Assembly (NCBI GenBank): GCA_024687125.1
Contig: JAILFA010000081.1
Location: forward strand, 1 to 64,000
Direction: 5' to 3'
Source: Lachnospiraceae bacterium
GTDB taxonomy: Bacteria; Bacillota; Clostridia; Lachnospirales; Lachnospiraceae
DNA: 64,000 nucleotides
Shown here: piece by piece, positions 37,535 through 47,857 of the stretch
Layout: each line of letters starts with the position of its first letter
How positions within the stretch are numbered: the first letter of the stretch is position 1
Notes under the pieces: generated by a model
What the model was told of the DNA's origin: nothing
The model's input: the letters and a program-made list of their open reading frames with translations, nothing else
Database searches by the model: none
Made by a program: the position numbers and the translations under genes

Positions 37535-38389
37535 ATGGCTTATAAAGTATCGTACAAGGTTGTCTCCGAGCAGGGAGAACAGCTCAAGAACATCGCAAAG
37601 GATATGGAGAACTATATCTCCCAGATCAATCAGATCGTGCCGAAGCTCGGCAATGACGAACTGCTGCAGTCCGTCCGGACGGATCTCGGTAAATTCAGAC
37701 AGCAGCTCGAAGAGGAAAAGACCATCCTCAACCTGGCGGGGCAGGTCATCGTGGATGTACTGCAGACCTACACAGGTACAGAGAAAAAGAACGTGCAGAG
37801 GGTTGACCGGGCCAAGGCGCACAACCGTGATTTCTACAAGCGCCCCGTAGTTGTGGCATCCGCGGGGGGCGGTGCGGCAGCTGCGGCGACTGCTACGGCA
37901 AGAGCGACCGCGACGGCAACAGCGACAGCGACCAGCACATCGACCTCCACCGTTTCAAATTCGAGCTCGAGCAATACCACCGTCAATTACAATGTAACGG
38001 TCAATGAGGCGGCGCCGGCTGCAGCGGCCGCTCCGAATCCTGCTCCGGCAGCTTCCGCGGCGCCTGTGAACACAGCAGCATCGTATGCTTCGGAACCGGC
38101 CGCAGCGACAGCTTCGTTTGACTCCGCACCGGTCGAGACAGCGTCTTTTGACTCCGCGCCTGTCGAAACATCGTTTTCTTCCGCGCCGATGGATGCCATG
38201 GCATCCGCTGCGGGTGATTATGCAGCGGGATTTGCTGATACCATCGCGGATACGGCTTCGAGTGCCGCCGGCATGTCGGCAGCCGGAGTTGCCGGGATCG
38301 CCGCGGCAGGCGCTATGGCGGCGGCAGGCGGCGGTGTCGCGGGATACGCGGTGTTGGACGCCAAAAAGCATAAGAACGAAGAAGAATAG
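37535..38389 (+). CDS. WXG100-like protein with low-complexity linker and hydrophobic C-terminus
   Basis: The first ~105 of 284 residues look like a WXG100-type helical hairpin but lack the tryptophan (turn LGNDEL). A low-complexity middle follows: Ala/Thr alternation, then Ser/Thr/Asn and Ala/Pro, with a repeated SFDSAPVET unit, and last an Ala/Gly-rich hydrophobic stretch (AAGVAGIAAAGAMAAAGGGVAGYAV minus a few) and a basic-acidic tail KKHKNEEE. The layout suggests an anchored or cell-envelope-spanning member of the secretion locus; it is the last gene before the terminator. No toxin domain is present. Confidence 0.75.
   Translation: MAYKVSYKVVSEQGEQLKNIAKDMENYISQINQIVPKLGNDELLQSVRTDLGKFRQQLEEEKTILNLAGQVIVDVLQTYTGTEKKNVQRVDRAKAHNRDFYKRPVVVASAGGGAAAAATATARATATATATATSTSTSTVSNSSSSNTTVNYNVTVNEAAPAAAAAPNPAPAASAAPVNTAASYASEPAAATASFDSAPVETASFDSAPVETSFSSAPMDAMASAAGDYAAGFADTIADTASSAAGMSAAGVAGIAAAGAMAAAGGGVAGYAVLDAKKHKNEEE
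37880..37990 (+). repeat. GCGACN-type hexamer repeats in the linker of the last T7SS gene
   Basis: Short runs built on GCGACN and ACNGCN hexamers encode the Ala-Thr alternation. Such tracts can change length by slippage in steps of two codons without shifting frame. Confidence 0.6.
38112..38190 (+). repeat. Tandem SFDSAPVET coding repeat
   Basis: About 30-base units encode SFDSAPVET twice in a row and a third diverged copy SFSSAPMDA. Confidence 0.65.
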
Positions 38390-38408
38390 ACTGTTTATCC
38401 CAAAGGAT

Positions 38409-38469
38409 GAAAAAGAACCTTTTCCACAGCGCTTTCTGCTGAAAAGCCGCTTTGGAAAGGTTCTTTTTT
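38409..38469 (+). terminator. Strong terminator closing the type VII locus
   Basis: AAAGAACCTTTTCCA and TGGAAAGGTTCTTTTTT form a long stem (one bulged base) around a loop that can fold further, followed by six T. It ends 20 bases after the last WXG100-like gene stop and its T-run merges into the -35 of the next promoter. Confidence 0.85.
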
Positions 38470-38470
38470 A

Positions 38471-38499
38471 TTGCTTTTTCAGAGGAGCTCGTATATAAT
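38471..38499 (+). promoter_or_regulatory. Promoter of the second ilvN operon
   Basis: TTGCTT (38471-38476) and a perfect TATAAT (38494-38499) are separated by 17 bases. The leader is about 35 bases with AAGGAG; no leader peptide or T-box is seen. Confidence 0.7.
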
Positions 38500-38540
38500 A
38501 TTGGACTGATAGGCTTTTCATTTAAGGAGCATATACATCC

Positions 38541-39047
38541 ATGCGAAAAAAGGTACTTCAGCTGCTGGTTGACAACACCTCTGGTGTGCTTTCCCGCATT
38601 TCCGGGCTGTTTTCCAGGCGCGGCTACAATATTGAGAGCATCACGGCCGGCGTGACCGCGGATCCCAGATATACGCGCATCACGATCGTGACGAGCGGTG
38701 ATGACGAGATCCTCGATCAGATCGAAAAGCAGGTTGCCAAGCTCGTTGATGTGCGGGACATTCATGAACTGAAACCCGATGAGAGCGTCTACCGCGAGCT
38801 CTGCCTTGTCAAGGTGCGCGCGGATGCTCAGACCCGCGTGGATATCACGATGATCGTCACCAACATGTTCCGCGGCAAGATCGTCGATGTCGGACCCGAG
38901 AGTCTGATCGTCGAGATCACCGGAACGCAGGCCAAGATCGACGCGTTCCTCAGGATGCTGGATAACTATGAGATCCTGGAGCTGGCCCGCACGGGTATTG
39001 CGGGACTGGGACGCGGCGTGGATAAAGTGATCTATCTTAACGATTAA
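38541..39047 (+). CDS. ilvH: Acetolactate synthase small subunit, copy 2
   Basis: The 168-residue protein is a full regulatory subunit: N-terminal ACT domain (VDNTSGVLSRISGLFSRRGYN) and C-terminal domain ending LELARTGIAGLGRG. It matches the canonical Firmicute ilvH/ilvN more closely than the copy at 14973 does. It starts an operon with ilvC after 27 bases; no catalytic subunit lies beside it, so it probably pairs with IlvB encoded at 13287 or elsewhere. Confidence 0.93.
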   Translation: MRKKVLQLLVDNTSGVLSRISGLFSRRGYNIESITAGVTADPRYTRITIVTSGDDEILDQIEKQVAKLVDVRDIHELKPDESVYRELCLVKVRADAQTRVDITMIVTNMFRGKIVDVGPESLIVEITGTQAKIDAFLRMLDNYEILELARTGIAGLGRGVDKVIYLND

Positions 39048-39053
39048 TCATAA

Positions 39054-40109
<1,056 letters not shown>

Positions 40110-40112
40110 GTT

Positions 40113-42659
40113 TTGGGAAACAATACATCAACAAACAAAAAAATGATCGGAGGGAAAACGCTCCTTGTAGCGTTTTCCCTCGGATTCGTTTTGTATCTTC
40201 TCTGTGTTCTGCCGATCATTCAGCATCACGGGGGCCTGTTTTTTTATTACGGTGACTACAATGTCCAGCAGGTTCCGTTTTATGTGCAGGCACATCGCGC
40301 CGTACGAAGCGGCAATTTCCACTGGAACTGGAATCTGGATCTGGGCGGATCCATGGTCGGAGATTTCGCGTTTTATCTGTGGGGGAGTCCCTTTTTCTGG
40401 CTGACGGTTCCGTTTCCGGAATCGGCGATCCCGTACCTGCTGCCGTTCCTTATGGCGCTCAAATTCGGCACAGCCACGCTTACATCGGCTCTTTATATGC
40501 GCAGATATGTACGCACCGGGGCGGCGCTTCTTTCGGGATCCCTTCTTTATGCTTTCTCCGGGTTCCAGGCGTGCAACATCGTCTTTCAGCATTTTGCCGA
40601 TGTGATCGCCTTTTTCCCGCTGCTTCTCCTTGCGTTTGACAGCCTGATGTTCCTGGACCACCGCAAGGGTGAACGGCCGTATGAACCGGCTGGATGGACG
40701 CTGATCAGATTCTCTCTGATCACCGCGCTGATGGCTGTCGTTAATTACTATTTCTTCTTCGGACAGGTCATCTTTCTGCTGCTGTACTTTGTCATCCGAT
40801 ACGCCATGAGCAATCCCTGGCGCGTATGGCTTCGGATGTTTCTCAGGGCACTCGCGGGAGGAGTGCTCGGCGTGCTGCTCGCGTCCTTTTTCCTGCTTCC
40901 GGCTTTCTTCGGCGTCAGCGGCAACAGCCGTCTGAGTGATGTCGTGACCGGTTACAATCTGCTTGTGTACGAGAGCATGAAGCTGCCGTACGCCATCGTC
41001 AAGAGCTTTGTCATGATCCCCGATATCATCGGCAAGGGGACTCTGTTCTATACCGAAGCGATCCGGAATTCCTCACTGGCGGCATATCTGCCGATGTTCG
41101 GCGTTTCCGGTGTGGCGGCCTTTTTCTTTGCTGTACGCAAAAAAAAGGACTGGCGTAAAACACTTCTGATCGTCTGCGCGCTGATCGCCTTTGTGCCGGT
41201 GCTCAACTCGATGTTCTCGCTGTTCAATAATCAGTATTATGCGCGCTGGTTCTATATGCCGCTGTTCTTTATGACACTCATTACCGCGCAGCAGCTCGAT
41301 CACGGCAGGGAAGAGGACTGGAAGGCCGGCGTGCTGGTGACTGTCATCCTGTTCCTGTTCATGCTGGCAGTGGCACTCCTGCCTTCACGCGATGACAGCG
41401 GCACGATCGTCTATCTGAATATGACAGACAATCCGGATCTGTTCTGGCGGCAGGTCAAGGGTACCGCGATCATGATCTTTATCCTGGTCGGTGTCATCTG
41501 GTTCGTGCGGATGCGCATTCTGCGGCGTCTGATCCTGTTCGCCGCCACGATCCTGGCCTGTTTTATCACAACCAATACCGTGCTGACCAACGGGGCGAGT
41601 CTGATCAACGATTTCGGCATGAAGGAGTGGAAGAAGCAGATGATCGATACAAGGCCTGAGCTGAAAAAGGTCGGCTTCTATCGGATCGAGACGGATTCTA
41701 CATCCACAAACTACGAGATGTATTGGAATATCCCCACGATCCACTGCTTTTTAAGTACGGTTCCCGGGGAGATCTTTGATTTCTATGAAGGGACAGCCGG
41801 AATCTACCGGACGGTCGAATCGGACGCGGCGATCTCCCGGGTGGGACTGAGGGCGATCCTCTCGGCAGGTTATTATCTGGAAAACTCCATCATCAATACA
41901 AACGGTGATTTCAGCCAGGGACGCGGGGTTGAGGGGTATCGTTTTGTGGAGGAGCAGAATGATTTCTCGATCTATGAAAACGAGAACTTTATTCCCATGG
42001 GGTTCACCTATCGCTATTTTGTCCGGGAGTCCGTTTTTGATAAGGTCAATAAGGCGGATGCCGACCAGGCGCTCGTGCGTGTGCTGATCCTGTCAGACGA
42101 GGACGCGGACAGATACGGAGAGAACATGAAGGAACTGCCGGCAGACGAGCTCACACAGCCGGTGTCGGCGGAGGATTTTGCGCTTGCCTGCATGGAACGC
42201 AGGGAAAGCGCCTGCACCGATTTTCTGACGGATGACCGCGGTTTCTTTGCGGAGACTGCGGATCTGCCGGTGGATTCCCTGGTGTTCTTCTCTGTGCCGG
42301 CCGTCAGGGGCTTTACGGCAACGGTTGACGGCGAGAGTGCCGAGATCGTCAAGGCGGATTACGGCCTGATGGCAGTCCCTGTATCCGCGGGAATACACCG
42401 GATCCGGGTAACATATGAGACGCCGGGCAGGATCCCCGGCATCCTGCTGACGCTCCTGGGGATTGCCGGCGCCGCGGGATATCTTTTCTGGAACCGCAGA
42501 AGGAGGCTCGCCCTGGAGGACGATGAGGATGCCGGTCCGGAAGCCGAATGGGAGGATGCGGTCGGAAGAGAGAATAAAGACAGTGAGGATGAGCCTTCGG
42601 AGATCATGCCTGAGGAAGACGATACCGGAGATGCAGAAGAAACGGAGGAGGAAACATGA
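40113..42659 (+). CDS. YfhO-family membrane protein
   Basis: This large membrane protein (848 residues from a TTG at 40113; 838 from ATG 40143) has about 12 N-terminal helices, an outer domain from about residue 500 and a last helix near 775-795 followed by an acidic cytosolic tail. The N-terminal pattern ([23 protein letters not shown]) fits YfhO, a GT-C-fold family linked to glycosylation of lipoteichoic acid or similar polymers. Neither start has a ribosome binding site. It is wedged between ilvC and leuC and overlaps leuC as ATGA, an unusual place for it. Confidence 0.85.
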   Translation: MGNNTSTNKKMIGGKTLLVAFSLGFVLYLLCVLPIIQHHGGLFFYYGDYNVQQVPFYVQAHRAVRSGNFHWNWNLDLGGSMVGDFAFYLWGSPFFWLTVPFPESAIPYLLPFLMALKFGTATLTSALYMRRYVRTGAALLSGSLLYAFSGFQACNIVFQHFADVIAFFPLLLLAFDSLMFLDHRKGERPYEPAGWTLIRFSLITALMAVVNYYFFFGQVIFLLLYFVIRYAMSNPWRVWLRMFLRALAGGVLGVLLASFFLLPAFFGVSGNSRLSDVVTGYNLLVYESMKLPYAIVKSFVMIPDIIGKGTLFYTEAIRNSSLAAYLPMFGVSGVAAFFFAVRKKKDWRKTLLIVCALIAFVPVLNSMFSLFNNQYYARWFYMPLFFMTLITAQQLDHGREEDWKAGVLVTVILFLFMLAVALLPSRDDSGTIVYLNMTDNPDLFWRQVKGTAIMIFILVGVIWFVRMRILRRLILFAATILACFITTNTVLTNGASLINDFGMKEWKKQMIDTRPELKKVGFYRIETDSTSTNYEMYWNIPTIHCFLSTVPGEIFDFYEGTAGIYRTVESDAAISRVGLRAILSAGYYLENSIINTNGDFSQGRGVEGYRFVEEQNDFSIYENENFIPMGFTYRYFVRESVFDKVNKADADQALVRVLILSDEDADRYGENMKELPADELTQPVSAEDFALACMERRESACTDFLTDDRGFFAETADLPVDSLVFFSVPAVRGFTATVDGESAEIVKADYGLMAVPVSAGIHRIRVTYETPGRIPGILLTLLGIAGAAGYLFWNRRRRLALEDDEDAGPEAEWEDAVGRENKDSEDEPSEIMPEEDDTGDAEETEEET

Positions 42660-43927
42660 GTGCAATGACAATGAGCCAGAAGATACTGGCAAAGCATGCG
42701 GGGCTTCCCGAAGTCCACGCGGGAGATCTGATCGAAGCGCGGCTCGATCTGGTGCTTGGCAATGACATTACCAGCCCTGTCGCCATCAAGGAAATGGAGA
42801 AGTTCACCAAAAAGGGCGTTTTCGACAAATCCAAAATCGCGCTGGTGCCGGATCATTTTGTTCCGAACAAGGACATCAAATCCGCTGAGGGCTGCAAATG
42901 TGTCCGTGAATTTGCCAGAGCCAATGAAATAGAAAACTACTTTGAGGTCGGTGAGATGGGGATCGAGCATGCGCTGCTGCCGGAGAGCGGACTGACGCTT
43001 CCCGGAGACGTGATCATCGGCGCGGACTCGCATACCTGCACCTATGGAGCGCTGGGAGCGTTTTCCACCGGCGTCGGATCAACGGATATGGCAGCCGGCA
43101 TGGCCATGGGCAAAACCTGGTTCAAAGTTCCCGGCGCCATTAAGGTGGTCCTTACCGGAAAACCCGCCCCCTGGGTCTCGGGCAAGGATGTGATCCTCCA
43201 CCTGATCGGCAGAATCGGCGTGGACGGAGCGCTCTACAAGTCTCTCGAATTCTCCGGGGAAGGCGTGCAGAACCTCTCCATGGATGACCGCTTTACGATC
43301 GCGAACATGGCGATCGAAGCCGGTGCCAAAAACGGTATCTTTCCCGTGGATGACAGAACGGTCGCTTATCTCGACGAGCACGCGCCGGGCAAGACCTGGG
43401 AGGTGTTCACCGCGGATCCTGACGCGGATTACGAGGAGACGGTCACGATCGACTTGGGCAGTCTGAAGCCGACCGTAGCGTTTCCGCATCTTCCGGAAAA
43501 CGCAAAGACGGTTGATGAGGCAGGAGAGATCGCGATCGATCAGGTCGTGATCGGTTCCTGTACCAACGGCAGACTTGATGACCTGCGCGTTGCCGCAAGA
43601 GTCCTCAAGGGCCGCCATATAGCCAAAGGCCTTCGCTGTATTGTAATCCCGGCAACGCAAAAGATTTACCTGAAGGCCATGGAGGAGGGACTTCTTAAGA
43701 CCTTTATCGAAGCGGGCGCCGTGGTATCGACCCCGACCTGCGGACCATGTCTCGGCGGTTATATGGGAATTCTGGCCTCCGGTGAGAAATGCGTATCTAC
43801 GACCAACCGGAACTTTGTCGGCCGCATGGGAGCGGTGGATTCCGAGATCTATCTCGCGTCTCCCGCGGTTGCCGCCGCGAGCGCTGTGGCGGGCAGGATC
43901 GCATCACCGCAGATGATCGGACTTTGA
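42656..43927 (+). CDS. leuC: 3-isopropylmalate dehydratase large subunit
   Basis: This aconitase-family enzyme isomerises 2- to 3-isopropylmalate in leucine synthesis. At 423 residues it belongs to the shorter bacterial/archaeal LeuC/HacA type. Iron-sulfur ligands are C302 (GSCTNGR), C362 and C365 (TCGPCLGG). The substrate loop [14 protein letters not shown] is present. It overlaps the yfhO-like stop by 4 bases and precedes leuD by 33. Confidence 0.94.
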   Translation: MSAMTMSQKILAKHAGLPEVHAGDLIEARLDLVLGNDITSPVAIKEMEKFTKKGVFDKSKIALVPDHFVPNKDIKSAEGCKCVREFARANEIENYFEVGEMGIEHALLPESGLTLPGDVIIGADSHTCTYGALGAFSTGVGSTDMAAGMAMGKTWFKVPGAIKVVLTGKPAPWVSGKDVILHLIGRIGVDGALYKSLEFSGEGVQNLSMDDRFTIANMAIEAGAKNGIFPVDDRTVAYLDEHAPGKTWEVFTADPDADYEETVTIDLGSLKPTVAFPHLPENAKTVDEAGEIAIDQVVIGSCTNGRLDDLRVAARVLKGRHIAKGLRCIVIPATQKIYLKAMEEGLLKTFIEAGAVVSTPTCGPCLGGYMGILASGEKCVSTTNRNFVGRMGAVDSEIYLASPAVAAASAVAGRIASPQMIGL

Positions 43928-43960
43928 TGCTGCAGGATAAGGCAGCGGAAGGAGAGTAAA

Positions 43961-44455
43961 ATGGAAAAAGCCAGAGGTACGGTACATAAATACGGCGACA
44001 ATGTGGATACGGATGTCATCATCCCCGCCAGATATCTGAACACGGCGGATCCCAAAGAGCTTGCGTCGCACTGCATGGAGGATATCGACAGGGAGTTCGT
44101 GAACAAGGTGCACAGCGGCGACATCATGGTGGCTGATAAGAACTTCGGCTGCGGTTCCTCCCGGGAGCACGCGCCGATCGCGATCAAGGAATCCGGGATC
44201 GCATGCGTGATCGCGGAGACCTTTGCGCGGATCTTTTATCGCAACAGCATCAATATCGGGCTCGCGATCATTGAGTGCCCGGAAGCTGTACGGGAGATCA
44301 GTGACGGGGATACCGTCTCCGTCGATTTCGACAGCGGAATGATCACGGATGAGACCACAGGAAAGTCCTGGAAGGGACAGTCGTTCCCGCCGTTCATGCA
44401 GAAGATCATCGACTGCGGCGGTCTGATCGGGTATATCAATCATGAGGCAGATTAA
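43961..44455 (+). CDS. leuD: 3-isopropylmalate dehydratase small subunit
   Basis: The 164-residue swivel-domain partner of LeuC, with the [12 protein letters not shown] signature near residue 63 and the YLNTADP loop. A GGAAGGAGAG site precedes the start. Its last 14 bases overlap the glycosyltransferase gene. leuA and leuB are not in the window. Confidence 0.95.
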   Translation: MEKARGTVHKYGDNVDTDVIIPARYLNTADPKELASHCMEDIDREFVNKVHSGDIMVADKNFGCGSSREHAPIAIKESGIACVIAETFARIFYRNSINIGLAIIECPEAVREISDGDTVSVDFDSGMITDETTGKSWKGQSFPPFMQKIIDCGGLIGYINHEAD

Positions 44456-45437
44456 CAATCGTCTGTTTATGGTCCTCCCGTGCTACAACGAGGAGGAAGT
44501 GCTTCCGGAGACATCCAGGCGTCTTTCTGAAAAGATCAGGGGGATGATCTCAGACGGTACGATCGCGGAAAACAGCCGTATTCTTTTTGTCGATGACGGC
44601 TCCCGCGACACTACCTGGCAGCTGATCTCGGCGCTCTGTAAAGACGATCCGCTCTTTCAGGGAGTGCGGCTCGCTGCGAACCGCGGTCATCAGAACGCGC
44701 TTCTGGCGGGACTGATGGTTGCTTCCGGGATCTGCGATATGGCGATCTCGATGGATGCGGACCTGCAGGATGACATCGGGGTGATCGATGCCATGGTGGA
44801 AAAATACACGGCTGGCGCGGATATTGTCTACGGCGTACGCAGCGACCGGAAAACGGACTCCTTTTTCAAACGAACGACCGCGCGCAGCTTTTATAAGCTG
44901 ATGCACGGCATGGGCGCGGAGACGGTGTATGATCATGCTGATTTCCGGCTGATGAGTCAGAGGGCACTCAAGGCCCTTGCGCAGTACGGCGAAGTCAATC
45001 TGTTCCTGCGCGGCATTGTGCCGATGCTGGGCTTTGAAACTCAGATCGTGGAGTACAGCCGAGCAAAGCGCTTTGCGGGTGAGAGCAAGTATCCGCTCAG
45101 GAAGATGCTTTCCTTTGCACTGGAGGGGATCACCTCGCTTTCGGTCAAGCCGATCCGGATGATCACGGGACTGGGATTCGGCATTTTTATGGTGAGCATC
45201 GTCGTCCTCATCTATTCGCTTGTTCGGTATTTCACCGGTCATACGATCCCCGGCTGGACGACCACGGTGCTTTCCGTCTGGGCGATCGGCGGTCTGATGA
45301 TGATCTCGCTGGGCGTGATCGGGGAGTATATCGGAAAGATCTATCTGGAGAGCAAGGCAAGGCCCAGATATCTCATTGAGGAATATCTGGGAGATGATAC
45401 AGAGGTCGATCTGATCGACAGAAAGGGTATGAGCTGA
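44442..45437 (+). CDS. Family 2 glycosyltransferase (GtrB/polyprenyl-phosphate type)
   Basis: The 331-residue enzyme has a GT2 catalytic domain (PCYNEEEVL near residue 14, FVDDGSRD, metal-binding DADLQDD) and two C-terminal membrane helices (about 245-265 and 280-300), as in GtrB/DPM1-like enzymes that load a sugar onto undecaprenyl phosphate. Such carriers could feed the YfhO-type GT-C protein encoded two genes upstream of leuD (inference). It overlaps leuD by 14 bases. Confidence 0.88.
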   Translation: MRQINNRLFMVLPCYNEEEVLPETSRRLSEKIRGMISDGTIAENSRILFVDDGSRDTTWQLISALCKDDPLFQGVRLAANRGHQNALLAGLMVASGICDMAISMDADLQDDIGVIDAMVEKYTAGADIVYGVRSDRKTDSFFKRTTARSFYKLMHGMGAETVYDHADFRLMSQRALKALAQYGEVNLFLRGIVPMLGFETQIVEYSRAKRFAGESKYPLRKMLSFALEGITSLSVKPIRMITGLGFGIFMVSIVVLIYSLVRYFTGHTIPGWTTTVLSVWAIGGLMMISLGVIGEYIGKIYLESKARPRYLIEEYLGDDTEVDLIDRKGMS

Positions 45438-45439
45438 AG

Positions 45440-46333
45440 ATGCATGAGGTTGAGGAAAAAGACGACTATATCGTAGTCGACGGTCATAAGATCCGCAGGA
45501 CCAAGCCCGCCGAGGAGGAACAGCCGCAAAACGCTGATCAGAAGAACACGCAGGGTGCGCCTGCCAGGGAACCCGCCAACGAGCATTCGCATATCGGCAG
45601 GGTGATCGGTGTGGTATCCGGAAAAGGCGGTGTCGGCAAGAGCTTTGTCACCGCTGCAGCAGCGGTCATGTTAAACCGCAGAGGGCTCAGAACTGCCATT
45701 CTGGATGCGGATATCACCGGGCCGTCGATCCCCAGGATGTTCGGGATCAGCCGGGGCGGCGGCGCTGACGCGGCGAGCGAGACGGAGATCCTGCCCGGAA
45801 CGACCGGGACCGGAATAAAGCTCATGAGTCTCAATCTTCTGATGCCAAATGAGACGGATCCGGTGATCTGGCGCGGCCCCGTGATCGCGGGCGTCGTCAA
45901 GCAGTTCTGGAAGGATGTCCGGTGGGGCGATATTGATGTGATGCTGGTGGATATGCCGCCCGGGACCGGCGATGTGCCGCTCACGGTGTTTCAGTCTCTC
46001 CCGGTGGACGGTATCGTTGTTGTGTCCACCCCGCAGGAGCTTGTCTCCATGATCGTCGAAAAGGCGATCAACATGGCACAGCTGATGGAGATCCCGGTGA
46101 TCGGCCTGGTGGAGAATATGAGTTATCTGACCTGTCCGCACTGCGGCGAGCCGATCTATCTGTTCGGTGACGAGCATGATGCCGGTGCCATCAGACGGGG
46201 GATCGATATCGTAGCCCGCCTTCCGATGAATCCGGGATTCGCGCAGATCGCGGACCAGGGAAGAATCGAGGAACTGCAGACCGCGGATTTCGACGTGCTT
46301 GTTGAAAAACTGGATGTACTGGTCCGGGCATAA
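45440..46333 (+). CDS. Mrp/NBP35-type iron-sulfur carrier ATPase
   Basis: The 297-residue P-loop protein has the deviant Walker A GKGGVGKS (61-68), the DADITGPSIPRMFG switch region, the VDMPPGTGDVPLT box and a C-x-x-C pair (C232, C235) that bridges a cluster between two subunits. These define the Mrp/ApbC carriers of [4Fe-4S] clusters. The first 50 residues are a charged, probably disordered extension. It could help mature the LeuCD cluster encoded upstream (inference). Confidence 0.9.
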   Translation: MHEVEEKDDYIVVDGHKIRRTKPAEEEQPQNADQKNTQGAPAREPANEHSHIGRVIGVVSGKGGVGKSFVTAAAAVMLNRRGLRTAILDADITGPSIPRMFGISRGGGADAASETEILPGTTGTGIKLMSLNLLMPNETDPVIWRGPVIAGVVKQFWKDVRWGDIDVMLVDMPPGTGDVPLTVFQSLPVDGIVVVSTPQELVSMIVEKAINMAQLMEIPVIGLVENMSYLTCPHCGEPIYLFGDEHDAGAIRRGIDIVARLPMNPGFAQIADQGRIEELQTADFDVLVEKLDVLVRA

Positions 46334-46347
46334 GAGGGCAGGAACGG

Positions 46348-47778
46348 ATGAAATGGAAACCGGATAAAAACCAGATCCGATGGGGAGTCACGATCTTCCT
46401 GACAGCGGCAGCCATTATGCTGCTGTATTATCTGCTGTTCCAGGGAAGCAGATTCACGGGCGGTATCAGCCGTTTCCTCGGTGTCATGGCACCCTTACTC
46501 TACGGGATCGTCATCGCGTATATCCTGTCCCCGGTTCTGCATTTTGTAGAAAAAAGGATCTTTGCGCCCATCTACAGAAAGCGCGGTATCGATCTGCGCA
46601 CGCCTGAAGCGGAGAAATACAGGAAGAGGGTACGCGGCTGGTCGGTCACCATCACCATGACGTTTTTCCTCCTGGCGCTCGGACTGCTCCTGATGATCAT
46701 CCTGCCGCAGCTGATCTCCAATCTGCGGGATTTTATCTACATGACGCCCGTGTATTTCGGCAATGTTGCCAACGCTGCGGTCGATCTGATCAAAAAACTG
46801 CCGCTGCAGGACAGCGAGACGTTTTTCAGAAACACGGATATCGTGGAACTGATCAAGAGCATCGCGCAGTCCGCCGCTTCCCTGATCGAGCGTATCCAGC
46901 CGCACATCCAGACGCTTCTGCACATCTTTTCCGTGAGCATCACATCGACCTTTAACGTGATCTTCAGCTTTGCGGTCGGCCTGGTCGTGGCGGTCTATCT
47001 ACTCCTGAGCAAGGAAAAACTGAAGTCACAGTGGAAAAAGATCATGTACGCGGTCTTTAAGGAGGAGACGGCCAATGAGCTGATCTCGGGCGTCCGCTAC
47101 ACACACTATGTCTTTTCCGGGTTCCTGGGCGGCAAGATCATCGATTCGATCGTCGTCGCGATCCTATGCTACATCGGTGCGCTCGTTATGGGAACGCCGT
47201 ACGCGATCATCATGGCGGTCATCGTGGGCGTGACCAATATGATCCCGTTCTTCGGACCGTATATCGGTGAGTTCATCACCTTTGTCCTGCTCGTGATGAT
47301 CCATCCGTTCTCGGCAGTCACCTTTTTCCTGTTTCTATTTGTCCTGCAGCAGATCGACGGCAACATCATCGGCCCCAAGATCCTCGGTGATTCCACGGGA
47401 CTGCCCGGTTTCTGGGTGATCGTTTCCGTCCTGCTTTTCGGCTACTTCTTCGGCGTCTACGGCTGGGTGCTCGGCGTGCCGCTGTTCGCGGTCCTCTACG
47501 CATTCATCCGCAGGGTCGTCAACCGCCGTCTGGAAAAAAGAGATCTGCCGACAGATACCGGACAGTACAGGGATGCCGCCTATGTGGAAAAGGGAAAGCT
47601 TGTTCAGAAGGCGGACGCGGATCTGGACCGTTATCATGTCCGCCATCCGATGTCTTTCTGGCGAAGGTTCTTCCGCATGCGTGATGAGATCGGGAACCAT
47701 ATCGGCGATACGCTGCACAAAAAAGACGATACGGACACGAAACCGGAGGATCCCGGAGAAAAATCAGACGGGACTTGA
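46348..47778 (+). CDS. AI-2E family transporter
   Basis: The 476-residue protein has about eight membrane segments and the AI-2E family patterns (PLLYGIVIAYILSP near residue 50; NMIPFFGPYIGEF near 295; DGNIIGPKILGDSTG near 335). The family includes a putative autoinducer-2 exporter and sodium/proton antiporters, so the substrate is open. The C-terminal ~70 residues are a charged cytosolic tail. A GAGGGCAGGA site precedes the start. Confidence 0.88.
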   Translation: MKWKPDKNQIRWGVTIFLTAAAIMLLYYLLFQGSRFTGGISRFLGVMAPLLYGIVIAYILSPVLHFVEKRIFAPIYRKRGIDLRTPEAEKYRKRVRGWSVTITMTFFLLALGLLLMIILPQLISNLRDFIYMTPVYFGNVANAAVDLIKKLPLQDSETFFRNTDIVELIKSIAQSAASLIERIQPHIQTLLHIFSVSITSTFNVIFSFAVGLVVAVYLLLSKEKLKSQWKKIMYAVFKEETANELISGVRYTHYVFSGFLGGKIIDSIVVAILCYIGALVMGTPYAIIMAVIVGVTNMIPFFGPYIGEFITFVLLVMIHPFSAVTFFLFLFVLQQIDGNIIGPKILGDSTGLPGFWVIVSVLLFGYFFGVYGWVLGVPLFAVLYAFIRRVVNRRLEKRDLPTDTGQYRDAAYVEKGKLVQKADADLDRYHVRHPMSFWRRFFRMRDEIGNHIGDTLHKKDDTDTKPEDPGEKSDGT

Positions 47779-47804
47779 CTTTCCCGGGAACGCGTTTTTA
47801 TAAT
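47775..47804 (+). promoter_or_regulatory. Strong promoter of ilvE
   Basis: TTGACT (47775-47780) and a perfect TATAAT (47799-47804) are 18 bases apart. Its -35 overlaps the stop codon of the AI-2E gene. Seven bases after the -10 box is an ATG immediately followed by TAA. Confidence 0.75.
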
Positions 47805-47857
47805 GTTACGGATGTAAGAAGCTATTACGGATGAGCATCAGACAGGAGGGCTTTTTC

